Positions 1 through 6,427 of a stretch of DNA of 21,032 nucleotides are shown here, piece after piece. The notes below the pieces were generated by a model. It was not told where the DNA came from, did not search any database, and saw nothing but the letters and a program-made list of their open reading frames with translations. The stretch covers positions 1-21,032 of the forward strand of contig WTCI01000137.1 of assembly GCA_013138655.1 (NCBI GenBank), read 5' to 3'. This stretch comes from Desulfuromonadaceae bacterium (lineage in GTDB: Bacteria; Desulfobacterota; Desulfuromonadia; Desulfuromonadales; Geopsychrobacteraceae). The first letter of the stretch is position 1. Each line of letters opens with the position of its first letter. A program made the translations under genes and the position numbers.

Positions 1-462
1 CACGCCTTGTTCATTCCTGACTATGCTGAACGGATCAGCATGCTGGCCCCGCAGTTGGTGTTTTACGGGCTCAAAGATGTTACTTTGCTGGGAATTAACG
101 GCTGGAACTCGCCGGAACTGGTTGCGCGGGCCGGACGTTTTCTGGGGCAGGCGGTCTTTGTCGATGGCTTTTTTCATAACAGCAAAGACCCGGAAGTTCA
201 GCGTTTTGTGGAACTGTACCAGCAGGTTTACCAGGAAAAGCCGAATATTCTGGGAGCCCAGGCATTTGATGCTGCCAATATGCTGTTGCAGGTGATGGAT
301 GATCCCCAGGTGTTTAATCACGGTGATTTCCGCCGGCAACTGGCGAGGCTACGCGGATTCCACGGCGTTTCCGGGACGCTCGGTTATGACGAACTCGGCG
401 AGGCGATCAAGCAGCCTTATCTGTTACAAATCCGCCGCGGTCGGATTGTCGAGGTTCAATAA
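1..462 (+). CDS. C-terminal part of a periplasmic-binding-fold (receptor family) protein, probable penicillin-binding protein activator
   Basis: The frame is open from base 1, so the gene starts outside the window and only about 153 C-terminal residues are seen. They read as the second lobe of a Leu/Ile/Val-binding type I periplasmic fold: a strand-helix unit around VTLLGINGW, then a segment starting FVDGFF, a helix ending in YQEKPN, an AFDAANMLL helix and a closing strand ending LLQIRRGRIVEV. In Gram-negative bacteria this version of the fold occurs in LpoA-like penicillin-binding protein activators, often after N-terminal TPR repeats, and in ABC transporter receptors. The family is recognised by eye; the PBP-activator role is inferred, because the N-terminal half that would distinguish the two is missing. 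A terminator shared with the converging carbonic anhydrase gene follows. Confidence 0.75.
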   Translation, partial: HALFIPDYAERISMLAPQLVFYGLKDVTLLGINGWNSPELVARAGRFLGQAVFVDGFFHNSKDPEVQRFVELYQQVYQEKPNILGAQAFDAANMLLQVMDDPQVFNHGDFRRQLARLRGFHGVSGTLGYDELGEAIKQPYLLQIRRGRIVEVQ

Positions 463-487
463 TCCCACAGTTTGTTACCGAGAAAAT

Positions 488-520
488 ATAAAGCCCCAGT
501 CGAATGGACCGGGGCTTTAT
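488..520. terminator. Bidirectional intrinsic terminator between convergent genes
   Basis: A perfect 10-base inverted repeat, ATAAAGCCCC (488-497) and GGGGCTTTAT (511-520), encloses a 13-base loop. The A/T ends of the arms give a short U run on either strand. It lies between the stop at 462 (+) and the stop of the carbonic anhydrase gene at 543 (-), so it can serve both. Confidence 0.8.
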
Positions 521-542
521 GGTTGATTCTGTCGGAGAGTGT

Positions 543-1223
543 TTATTCAGAGACCGTTGCGCGGGAGTTCGCAGTGTTTGGAGAATAGCGTTCAACCAGT
601 ATTTCATACTCGCCGGACAACTGGTTGTAGTAGCACAGTTGTCCCGTGCCCATATTATAGTACCAGCCATGCAGGCTCAATTGCCCCTTGGCCACCCGCT
701 CCTTGACCCAGGGAAAGCTCATCAGGTTGTTCAGGGAGACCAGGATCGCTTCCTTTTCGCAGGCGCGGGCTTGTTTTTCCGGGGTTTCTTCAGCCATCTC
801 CGTCAAGACCTTATCCCGTGCAGACGCAGCAATATTGACCCACTTGCCGATAAACTCACCTGCTTCCGGCCCTTTTGCCGCTTCCATCAAGGCATTGATG
901 CCACCACAATCGGAATGTCCGAGGATAATGATGTCGGAGACTTCGAGGAAACAGACGGCATATTCTATCGATGAACTGACGCCGTGGTAATCATCACTTT
1001 TGCTGTAGGGTGGTACCAGGTTGGCAATGTTCCGCAGGATAAAAAGATCACCGGGGGCGCTGCCGGTTAAAAGCGCCGGATCAACCCTTGAATCACAACA
1101 ACCGATCAGCAGAGCCTGTGGCTTCTGCCCCGACAACAGGGTATCGGCAAGGTCTGGATTCTCCCCGAAATGCTGCTGTTGAAAATTCGCGATTCCAGCA
1201 AGAAATTTAGTAACATCAGCCAT
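543..1223 (-). CDS. can: Beta-class carbonic anhydrase
   Basis: This 226-residue protein interconverts CO2 and bicarbonate in the cytoplasm. The zinc site of the beta class is complete: C42-x-D44-S-R46 near the N-terminus (GCCDSR), followed by H103-S-D-C106 in LGHSDCGG. The Asp/Arg pair in the first motif is the usual catalytic dyad. The length is normal for the family. The residue between the zinc ligand C42 and D44 is another cysteine, where serine or alanine is more usual; this should not disturb the site. The start is the ATG at 1223-1221, with a GGAGGT ribosome-binding site seven bases upstream. The gene stands alone on the minus strand and converges on the partial gene to its left. Upstream, a possible -10 (TAGAAT, complement of 1250-1255) lies close to the gene, and a further minus-strand promoter/terminator pair lies at 1370-1504. 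Confidence 0.95.
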   Translation of the reverse strand: MADVTKFLAGIANFQQQHFGENPDLADTLLSGQKPQALLIGCCDSRVDPALLTGSAPGDLFILRNIANLVPPYSKSDDYHGVSSSIEYAVCFLEVSDIIILGHSDCGGINALMEAAKGPEAGEFIGKWVNIAASARDKVLTEMAEETPEKQARACEKEAILVSLNNLMSFPWVKERVAKGQLSLHGWYYNMGTGQLCYYNQLSGEYEILVERYSPNTANSRATVSE

Positions 1224-1369
1224 AATACCTCCTTCATTTCAACGCCGGCATTCTAGCATAAAAGATCTTTTTTAAATAACCTATTCAGAGGGGGAAAGAT
1301 TGATCAACGTCAGATATTGATAGCGCCCTCTTTTTGTGTGTCGTCAAGCAGGGTATTTTTGGGAGTGGT

Positions 1370-1402
1370 AAAAAAATGGCGCCCCATCGGATAACAGGGC
1401 GC
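1370..1402 (-). terminator. Intrinsic terminator on the minus strand, upstream of can
   Basis: On the minus strand, GCGCCC (complement of 1397-1402) pairs with GGGCGC (complement of 1379-1384) across a 12-base loop. After two bases it is followed by seven T residues (complement of 1370-1376). The plus strand has no T run after the stem, so the polarity is clear. No minus-strand gene precedes it, which is the reason for proposing a small RNA here. Confidence 0.7.
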
Positions 1403-1468
1403 AAACTAGAGAGACATAAAGTGGAGGGGCAAAGAGGGTTGTTTTTTCAGCCACAAACTGCAACTCCG
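1370..1468 (-). ncRNA. Candidate small RNA (about 99 nt) or attenuated leader of can
   Basis: A promoter at 1475-1504 and a terminator at 1370-1402, both on the minus strand, bracket a region with no reading frame. The predicted RNA begins with a short imperfect hairpin (GUUG and CAAC arms around a CAG/CUG stem). It continues with a single-stranded C/U-rich stretch (about 1415-1437) containing CCCCUCC, which is complementary to a Shine-Dalgarno sequence, and ends with a GC-rich hairpin and seven U residues. That layout (5' hairpin, unpaired anti-SD seed, terminator with a U tail) is usual for trans-acting regulatory RNAs. I do not recognise a known family. Because can lies downstream in the same direction, an attenuator in a long can leader is the alternative. 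The ends are estimated from the signals. Confidence 0.4.
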
Positions 1469-1474
1469 AGGAAA

Positions 1475-1504
1475 TATATACATTCAGCGTAACGATTGCG
1501 TCAA
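1475..1504 (-). promoter_or_regulatory. Sigma-70-type promoter for a minus-strand transcript
   Basis: Read on the minus strand, TTGACG (complement of 1499-1504) is followed after 18 bases by TATATA (complement of 1475-1480). Transcription would start near 1468. No minus-strand gene begins between here and can, so the promoter either drives a non-coding RNA or a long can leader. The -35 matches consensus at five of six positions. The -10 is less perfect. Confidence 0.5.
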
Positions 1505-1662
1505 GCTTAAAGTTTATTGGAAATAAAAATCTTTACTGCTGATAAAAAATCGCTCTTCTGTGATCTGCAAACGTCCCCCTCTTTATCGATTGCAAATGGT
1601 CTTGTGAACGGCTTTCTGTTATGATACCGCGATCTTGAGCTCTATGACAGAGAGGGAAGATC

Positions 1663-2739
1663 ATGTCGAGCAGTTTTGGTACTCTTTTTAAAATCTCTAC
1701 CTTTGGTGAATCCCACTGTGCCGCTGTCGGGGTCGTGGTTGACGGTGTCCCTCCACGTATGTCTCTCTGTGAAGAAGATATCCAGCAGCAACTGGATCGT
1801 CGTCGCCCAGGGGGGAATAAACTCGGGACCGAACGCAATGAGGCTGATCAGATAAAAATCCTCTCTGGAGTGGAAAATGGCCTGACCCTCGGCTCACCGA
1901 TCGGTATGCTGGTCAACAACAAGGATCATCGTCCCGGCGATTACGGTTCGATGAGCCGGATCCCTCGCCCCTCGCACGCAGATTATACCTACCGCGCCAA
2001 GTACGGCATTCATGCGTCAAGTGGTGGTGGTCGTTCCAGTGCCCGGGAAACTATTGGCCGGGTGGCGGCGGGCGCGATCGCCGAAAAATATCTGCTGGAA
2101 ACCTACGCTGTTGAAATTGTTGCCTGGGTCAGTTCTGTCGGTGACCATGACGCCGATGTTGATATGGCAACGGTCACCCGCGGGGAGGTTGATGCCAGCG
2201 ACGTGCGATGTCCCGACGCTGTTGCGGCGGAAAAGATGACCGGGGAAATTGTTGCCGCGCGGGCGGAAAAGGACTCGGTTGGCGGCGTCATTACCTGCGT
2301 CTGTCGCAACCTGCCGGTTGGGCTGGGGGAGCCGGTTTTTGATCGTCTGGAGGCCAAATTGGCCCATGCCATGCTGTCGCTGCCGGCCACCAAAGGATTC
2401 GAGATCGGCTCCGGTTTTTCCGGCGCCCGGATGCGTGGTTCTGCGCACAACGATCCCTTTGTACAAAAGGGGGAACGTTTGGGAACAGTGACCAATCGCA
2501 GTGGTGGGGTGCAGGGGGGGATTACCAATGGTGAGCCGGTTTATTTCCGGGTTGCCTTCAAGCCGCCTGCCACCATCGGCCAGGAGCAGCGGACGGTTGA
2601 TTACGCTGGCCAGGAGACAATTCTTGCGGCCAAGGGGCGTCATGATCCCTGCGTGGTGCCGCGTGCCGTCCCGATCGTTGAGGCTATGGCGGCGCTGGTG
2701 CTTGCAGATCTGGTGCTGATCCAGAAGATGCGCTGTTAA
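1663..2739 (+). CDS. aroC: Chorismate synthase
   Basis: AroC makes chorismate from 5-enolpyruvylshikimate 3-phosphate, the last common step of aromatic amino acid, folate and quinone synthesis. It needs reduced FMN as a catalytic cofactor. The 358-residue sequence carries the family signatures: FGESH with catalytic H18, the segment DRRRPG at about 45-50, [16 protein letters not shown] with the second conserved histidine at 105, and [10 protein letters not shown] at 121-130. The length is typical. The start ATG at 1663 follows a GAGGGA ribosome-binding sequence. No other shikimate-pathway gene is adjacent, and a strong terminator directly follows, so aroC looks monocistronic. A long antisense frame across the gene is a shadow of its GC-rich third positions. 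Confidence 0.98.
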   Translation: MSSSFGTLFKISTFGESHCAAVGVVVDGVPPRMSLCEEDIQQQLDRRRPGGNKLGTERNEADQIKILSGVENGLTLGSPIGMLVNNKDHRPGDYGSMSRIPRPSHADYTYRAKYGIHASSGGGRSSARETIGRVAAGAIAEKYLLETYAVEIVAWVSSVGDHDADVDMATVTRGEVDASDVRCPDAVAAEKMTGEIVAARAEKDSVGGVITCVCRNLPVGLGEPVFDRLEAKLAHAMLSLPATKGFEIGSGFSGARMRGSAHNDPFVQKGERLGTVTNRSGGVQGGITNGEPVYFRVAFKPPATIGQEQRTVDYAGQETILAAKGRHDPCVVPRAVPIVEAMAALVLADLVLIQKMRC

Positions 2740-2747
2740 ACGAAGTG

Positions 2748-2774
2748 AAAGCCGCTCCTGATGGAGCGGCTTTT
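2748..2774 (+). terminator. Intrinsic terminator of aroC
   Basis: An 11-base perfect stem, AAAGCCGCTCC (2748-2758) and GGAGCGGCTTT (2763-2773), closes a TGAT tetraloop and is followed by a short T run. It begins nine bases after the aroC stop codon. Confidence 0.9.
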
Positions 2775-2776
2775 GT

Positions 2777-2813
2777 CTTTGCGACGCCATCGTATTCTTT
2801 TTTGCGAGACCAT
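2777..2813 (+). repeat. Copies A and B of a TTTGCGA-x2-CCAT motif upstream of the DsbA-like gene
   Basis: The 15 bases CTTTGCGACGCCATC (2777-2791) occur identically at 4509-4523, also just upstream of a gene. A related copy, TTTGCGAGACCAT, starts at 2801, 23 bases after the first, about two helical turns. The position in front of the gene and the spacing suggest a protein-binding site or shared promoter element. No known operator is recognised. Confidence 0.4.
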
Positions 2814-2843
2814 TATTGCTCGTAACCGTTTGAGGAGTGGTAG

Positions 2844-3710
2844 ATGATACGACAATGTTTTCTGGCAGTACTCGTCCTGTTCGTCAGTTCCAGCTTGCTG
2901 GTCGCCGATACGGTTGATGTACGCATGCTCAGGTCGGTGAATCTCGGGGCGACGCCCAGACAGATTACGTCTACGGCTGATGGCCAGCGGATTTACGTGC
3001 TGACCGAGCAGGGGGATGTTCGTCTTTATTCCGCCGATGGTCAGTACCAGGGAACTTTTGAAGCGGGTCCCGATGTTACGGGAATCACACCCCAGGGAGC
3101 GAATCGGCTGATTCTGGAAATGACTGAGCTACAGCAGATGCTGCTGGTTGCTCTGGAGCCGGTGGTGCAGATTTCAACGGCCGGGGCACCGACTCTCGGG
3201 CCAGACGATGCGCCGGTCACTATTGTTATCTTTGATGATTTCGAATGCCCTTATTGTGCCAAGGTTGTTCCTCTGCTCAGAGAGGTTTTGGCCGCTTACC
3301 CGGATCAGATCAAGCTGGTTTATAAGAATTTTCCGTTGGGGATGCATAAAAATGCCCGGATTGCCGCAGTCGCCGGGTTGGCGGCAGCGCAGCAGGGCAA
3401 GTTCTGGCAGCTGCATGATCTGCTGTTTGCGAACTATAAGAAGCTCAGCGAGCAGAAAATCACCCAACTGGCCGAAGAAGCCGGGCTGGATATGGAAAAA
3501 TTTGCCAGGGCGCGGAACAATCCGCAGTTGTCGCAGCAGGTCAATGCTGAGTTGCAGGAGGGGCGGAAAATCGGCGTCCGTGGTACCCCGACGATTTTTG
3601 TCAACGGCCGACGCTTGCCACAACGCAGCAAGACGGCCTTTGATCAGCTGATCCAGGCAGAATTGGCCCGACAAAACGTCTCCGCAAAAAGTGGCGAGAC
3701 AGCCCAATGA
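2844..3710 (+). CDS. Secreted DsbA-family thioredoxin-fold protein with an N-terminal propeller-like segment
   Basis: This 288-residue exported thiol-disulfide protein is probably periplasmic. Residues 1 to about 21 form a signal peptide ending near LLVADT. Residues about 27-104 resemble one or two beta-propeller blades of the YVTN/NHL type (the stretch around TPRQITSTADGQRIYVLT). The DsbA/thioredoxin domain follows from about 110, with active site C135-P-Y-C138 in DDFECPYC and the cis-proline motif GTPTIFVNG near the end. The CPYC centre and the inserted helical domain place it with the DsbA/BdbD/ScsC group. Whether it oxidises, isomerises or reduces disulfides cannot be told from sequence. 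No DsbB-like partner is visible. The start ATG at 2844 has a GAGGAG ribosome-binding site. Its stop overlaps the next start (ATGA), so the two genes are probably translationally coupled. Confidence 0.88.
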   Translation: MIRQCFLAVLVLFVSSSLLVADTVDVRMLRSVNLGATPRQITSTADGQRIYVLTEQGDVRLYSADGQYQGTFEAGPDVTGITPQGANRLILEMTELQQMLLVALEPVVQISTAGAPTLGPDDAPVTIVIFDDFECPYCAKVVPLLREVLAAYPDQIKLVYKNFPLGMHKNARIAAVAGLAAAQQGKFWQLHDLLFANYKKLSEQKITQLAEEAGLDMEKFARARNNPQLSQQVNAELQEGRKIGVRGTPTIFVNGRRLPQRSKTAFDQLIQAELARQNVSAKSGETAQ

Positions 3711-4453
3711 ACGCTTCAGTCAGGCTGCAATGTGTCGGCAGCGGGGATGCCTTTGGGAGTGGTGGCAGGTTGAACAGCTGTTTTCATCTTGCCGCTGCCG
3801 GACAGCAGCTGTTACTCGATTGCGGCTGTTCCAGCCTGATCGGACTCCAGCGCTGTGGTATTGACCCGGTCGGGATCGACGCCGTTGTGATAAGCCATTT
3901 GCATGGCGATCATTTTGGCGGTATTCCCTTTTTGTTGCTGGAAGCCAAGTATGTCAGCCGGCGGCAGCGTTCTTTGACATTGATCGGACCGCCGGATCTG
4001 CAACAACAGGTTGAAGCGGCACTTGAGGCACTCTATCCGGGGGTTCTGGCGGATGGCCTGAATTTTCCTGTTGTCTATCGACAGCTCGACACCGCAACGC
4101 CATTGCAGCAGGGGGATTTCCAGATCAGCTGTTGCCAGGTCAAGCATGGCGGCAGTCCACATGCTTATGCCCTGCGGATTAAGGTGGCGGACAAGGTCAT
4201 CTGTTATACCGGCGATACCGAGTGGAGCGAAGCTTTGGTGCCGTTGACCACCGACAGTGACCTGTTGCTTGCAGAGTGTTTCGCCTTTGCTCAGCCGGTT
4301 CCTGGGCATCTCGATTATCAAACCCTGCTGAAACAACGGTACAGATTGGGTTGTCAACGGTTGTTGTTGACGCATCTTGGCCCGGATATGTCGGCGAAAG
4401 AGGCCGAGTTGGAGCTGGAAATTGTGACCGACGGTCAACTGATTGAGCTCTGA
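3707..4453 (+). CDS. Metallo-beta-lactamase-fold hydrolase, RNase Z/phosphodiesterase-like
   Basis: This 248-residue protein has the metal-binding framework of the MBL superfamily: H64-L-H66-G-D68-H69 in SHLHGDHFGG, H147 in QVKHGG, D170 in YTGDTEW and H223 in LLTHLGPD. The N-terminal strand LQCVGSGDAFGSGGR and the RNase Z-like arrangement suggest the ElaC/phosphodiesterase branch rather than glyoxalase II. It is shorter than true tRNase Z (about 300 residues), and I see no obvious exosite arm, so tRNA 3' processing is not assured; a cyclic phosphodiesterase or another hydrolase is possible. No signal peptide is seen, so it is cytoplasmic, unlike its exported partner encoded upstream. The start ATG at 3707 overlaps the stop of the DsbA-like gene, which implies co-expression. 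Confidence 0.88.
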   Translation: MNASVRLQCVGSGDAFGSGGRLNSCFHLAAAGQQLLLDCGCSSLIGLQRCGIDPVGIDAVVISHLHGDHFGGIPFLLLEAKYVSRRQRSLTLIGPPDLQQQVEAALEALYPGVLADGLNFPVVYRQLDTATPLQQGDFQISCCQVKHGGSPHAYALRIKVADKVICYTGDTEWSEALVPLTTDSDLLLAECFAFAQPVPGHLDYQTLLKQRYRLGCQRLLLTHLGPDMSAKEAELELEIVTDGQLIEL

Positions 4454-4499
4454 AGATTGACTTTCCGCCGGATTCGATTACACCTATAGTTAGTGTTTT

Positions 4500-4523
4500 C
4501 GCAAAAAGCTTTGCGACGCCATC
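4500..4523 (+). repeat. Inverted repeat and copy C of the 15-base motif upstream of the 60-residue protein gene
   Basis: CGCAAA (4500-4505) and TTTGCG (4510-4515) form a perfect inverted repeat with a 4-base centre. The right arm runs into CTTTGCGACGCCATC (4509-4523), identical to 2777-2791. TTGCGA at 4511-4516 followed 18 bases later by GATTAT (4535-4540) could also be read as a weak promoter, which would make the repeat a shared -35 region. Confidence 0.4.
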
Positions 4524-4558
4524 ATAGTTAACCGGATTATCTGTTGAGGAGGACTATT

Positions 4559-4741
4559 ATGAGTGATAACAATTGTGTAGATCCTGACAAGCATCACCTG
4601 CATATCTGCGAACTGAAAGCAAAAGAGCTGAATGAAGAGGTCCGCAGGCTTTTTGAAGAACCTCCACATTTTGTCTGTACCAACTGTGGAGTCAAAGTCT
4701 CCCGGGCGGAAAATGTCTGCGCGCCGAAAGCGATCGACTAA
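4559..4741 (+). CDS. Small Cys/His-rich protein, possible metal-binding domain, unknown function
   Basis: This gene encodes 60 residues and opens with ATG at 4559, preceded by a strong GAGGAGG ribosome-binding site (4547-4553) with a six-base gap. An upstream in-frame TTG at 4544 is rejected because it would overlap that site. The protein has C6, H12, H13, H15 and C17 near its N-terminus, a charged helix (about 19-33), then F-V-C40-T-N-C43-G and a last C54. A CxxC knuckle plus C54 and the N-terminal His/Cys cluster could bind zinc or iron. The family is not recognised. It has its own promoter region and its own strong terminator, so it is probably a real, separately expressed gene. No signal peptide or membrane segment is visible. 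Confidence 0.75.
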   Translation: MSDNNCVDPDKHHLHICELKAKELNEEVRRLFEEPPHFVCTNCGVKVSRAENVCAPKAID

Positions 4742-4763
4742 AAGCAATTTATGGCGGTAAGGA

Positions 4764-4798
4764 AAAAAACGGGACTGTTGACGGCAGCCCCGTTTTTT
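4764..4798. terminator. Intrinsic terminator after the 60-residue protein gene
   Basis: AAAAAACGGG (4764-4773) pairs with CCCGTTTTTT (4789-4798). The loop contains a further CTG/CAG pairing. The stem ends in a run of six T on the plus strand, and it also has six or more T on the minus strand. Confidence 0.85.
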
Positions 4799-4891
4799 GT
4801 TGAGCAATCCTCATTCAAGGCTAACGGCCCTTTGAAACCGCTTCGGCCATACCTTGCTCTGGATCCGCTGCATATCTCAAGGAATCATACC

Positions 4892-5191
4892 ATGAAAGTT
4901 ATTGTCGATCTCTGTGTTGTCCCCCTCGGCGTCGGGGTTTCGGTATCGAAATATGTTGCTCTCTGCCAGCAGGTTCTGGAAGAAGCGGGGCTGAAAATTC
5001 GTCTGCATGCTTACGGAACCAATATTGAGGGGGAATACGATCAGGTGTTCGCGGCAATCCGCGCCTGTCACGAAAGAATCCATACCGAAGGGGCGCCGCG
5101 GATCAGCACCACCATCAAGTTGGGCACCAGGGTTGACCGTGACCAGACGATGGAAGACAAACTACGCAGTGTAGCAGAAAAGCTCAGTTAG
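4892..5191 (+). CDS. MTH1187-family thiamine-binding (YkoF-like) protein
   Basis: This 99-residue protein starts KVIVDLCVVPLGVG and contains LHAYGTNIEGEYDQVF and ISTTIKLGTRVDR, the hallmarks of the MTH1187/UPF0045 family (COG0011). These small ferredoxin-like-fold proteins form tetramers, and related YkoF proteins bind thiamine. A role in thiamine salvage or sensing is known for the group but not proved for most members. The ATG at 4892 is chosen because it matches the family start and follows an AAGGA sequence. The open frame extends upstream to 4751, but that stretch runs through the preceding terminator. No thiamine gene or TPP riboswitch is adjacent. Confidence 0.9.
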   Translation: MKVIVDLCVVPLGVGVSVSKYVALCQQVLEEAGLKIRLHAYGTNIEGEYDQVFAAIRACHERIHTEGAPRISTTIKLGTRVDRDQTMEDKLRSVAEKLS

Positions 5192-5329
5192 ACTAAAAGG
5201 GGAGGGGTGAGAAAAGGGTGCTAGTCGGTTAAGTTTTCTCTGTGGTGCGGAAGCAAACTGGTAAGTTGCTTTCCCTTTCCTCTTTGCCAGGGAGATGCCT
5301 GATCGGCACTTTTGAGCAAGCCAGGCCCG

Positions 5330-6358
5330 TCAGGGCCCTCTTCGGGAAACAGGCTGACGCCGACGTTGCAAATTTTCCAGTTCTTCTTTGAGCTTATGAT
5401 AACTGTTGAGGCGTTCCGGCAGCAACTGTCCCTGCTCAATTGCGGCTTGGACGGCACAGCCTGGTTCAACTTTGTGTGAACAATCATTGAAGCGGCACGC
5501 TGTCGCCAACTCTTCGACGTCGGCAAAAGATTCGGCCAGATCTTCCTTATCACCCCACAGATGCAGCTCACGCATCCCGGGATTATCCATCAGAATGCCC
5601 CCCTGAGGTAATAAAAAGAGCTCACGATGGGTGGTGGTGTGCCTGCCCTTGCCGTCCGCAGTGCTTACGGCAGCGACCTTTTGCCGTTGTTCTCCCAGCA
5701 AACTGTTGAGGATGGTCGATTTGCCGACCCCTGAAGAGCCGAGCAGGGCCAGGGTTCGCCCCGGTTGCAGGTAGGTGGATAAAAAGAGCAACTGATCCGC
5801 GTCATGGGCACAACAGCTGTGTACCGGGACAGCGCCGGCAATCTGTTCAACCTGTTTTTTGCAGCGTTGCGGTTCGGAACAAAGGTCGGCTTTGTTCAGC
5901 AGAACGACGGCTTCGGCACCGCTGCTGCCCACCAGGGTCAGGTAGCGCTCAATGCGCCGGAGATTAAAATCGCGATCAAGGCCACTGACAATCAGCACAA
6001 CATCGACGTTCGCGGCAATCACCTGTTGCTCAATCCGTTCCCGCCCCTTCCCTTTGCGACGGCCGGGAAGGTTGCGGGCAAAGGAACTTTTCCGCTTGAG
6101 CAGAGCATGGATGATGCCTCGGTGACCCGGTTGAGGTTCGACAACCACCCAGTCCCCGACCACCGGCAGATCAGGCTGGCCAGCTGCTTTGTGGCGAACC
6201 TTGCCGGAGAAACGGACGGTCAACTCCTCTGTTTCAGTCCAGACACGAAGATAGTTTTTCTCGCCGCGGATGACCCGGGCCGGCAGATAGCCTTTTCCCT
6301 GCCAGGCAACAAACTGTGTTGAAAAAAACGGGGACCAGCCCCAAGTCTGTAAGTTCAT
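5330..6358 (-). CDS. rsgA: Ribosome small-subunit-dependent GTPase A
   Basis: RsgA (YjeQ) is a circularly permuted GTPase that checks late 30S subunit maturation. The 342 residues show an N-terminal OB fold (about 25-75), then the permuted G motifs in the order G4 N155-K-A-D, G1 GSSGVGKS at 207-214, the switch region TTTHRE at 241-246 and G3 DNPG at 258-261. A C-terminal zinc knuckle follows, with C288, C293, H295 and C301. All key residues are present. The ATG at 6358 fits the family N-terminus (LxxxGWxPFF) but lacks a purine-rich ribosome-binding site; the bases before it are pyrimidine-rich. It lies 69 bases downstream of the sensor kinase gene on the same strand and may be transcribed with it, although two short hairpins sit in the gap. 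Confidence 0.96.
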   Translation of the reverse strand: MNLQTWGWSPFFSTQFVAWQGKGYLPARVIRGEKNYLRVWTETEELTVRFSGKVRHKAAGQPDLPVVGDWVVVEPQPGHRGIIHALLKRKSSFARNLPGRRKGKGRERIEQQVIAANVDVVLIVSGLDRDFNLRRIERYLTLVGSSGAEAVVLLNKADLCSEPQRCKKQVEQIAGAVPVHSCCAHDADQLLFLSTYLQPGRTLALLGSSGVGKSTILNSLLGEQRQKVAAVSTADGKGRHTTTHRELFLLPQGGILMDNPGMRELHLWGDKEDLAESFADVEELATACRFNDCSHKVEPGCAVQAAIEQGQLLPERLNSYHKLKEELENLQRRRQPVSRRGP

Positions 6359-6380
6359 GCAGGAGAGGGTAACATGAACA

Positions 6381-6416
6381 AGCCGTTTCGGCCTAGCACT
6401 CCAGGTTTGGCAGTGC
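6381..6416 (-). promoter_or_regulatory. Two small hairpins between the sensor kinase gene and rsgA
   Basis: On the minus strand, GCACT...AGTGC (complement of 6396-6416, with an inner CCA/TGG pairing and a one-base bulge) is followed by GCCG-AAA-CGGC (complement of 6382-6392) and then TTGTT. They may act as a weak terminator or attenuator between the two genes. The T run is short and interrupted. Confidence 0.3.
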
Positions 6417-6427
6417 AGTATGCGGGG

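Larger units (their letters stand above)
1224..1662. other. 439-base intergenic region between can and aroC
   Basis: No convincing protein-coding frame was found here. On the minus strand it contains a sigma-70-like promoter (1475-1504), a candidate transcript of about 99 nt ending in an intrinsic terminator (1370-1402), and a weak promoter nearer to can. On the plus strand, upstream of aroC, a -10-like TATGAT (1620-1625) has only a poor -35 match 17 bases upstream. Confidence 0.6.

Noticed and set aside
504..974. 156-codon plus-strand frame over the carbonic anhydrase gene
   Set aside because: It starts inside the terminator hairpin loop and is antisense to the zinc-site-encoding part of can.
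2017..2790. 257-codon antisense frame over aroC
   Set aside because: It overlaps aroC and its terminator, and its predicted product has low-complexity ends typical of a shadow frame.
4751..4891. 47-codon N-terminal extension of the MTH1187-family protein
   Set aside because: The extension runs through an intrinsic terminator and would add residues absent from the family. The ATG at 4892 gives the normal length.
5247..5275. Inverted repeat downstream of rsgA as a possible terminator
   Set aside because: The stem is broken and no T run follows on the minus strand.
5221..5571. 116-codon minus-strand frame overlapping the end of rsgA
   Set aside because: It is out of frame with rsgA, whose zinc-knuckle motif is intact in the same bases. 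The part beyond the rsgA stop shows no start or family signal.
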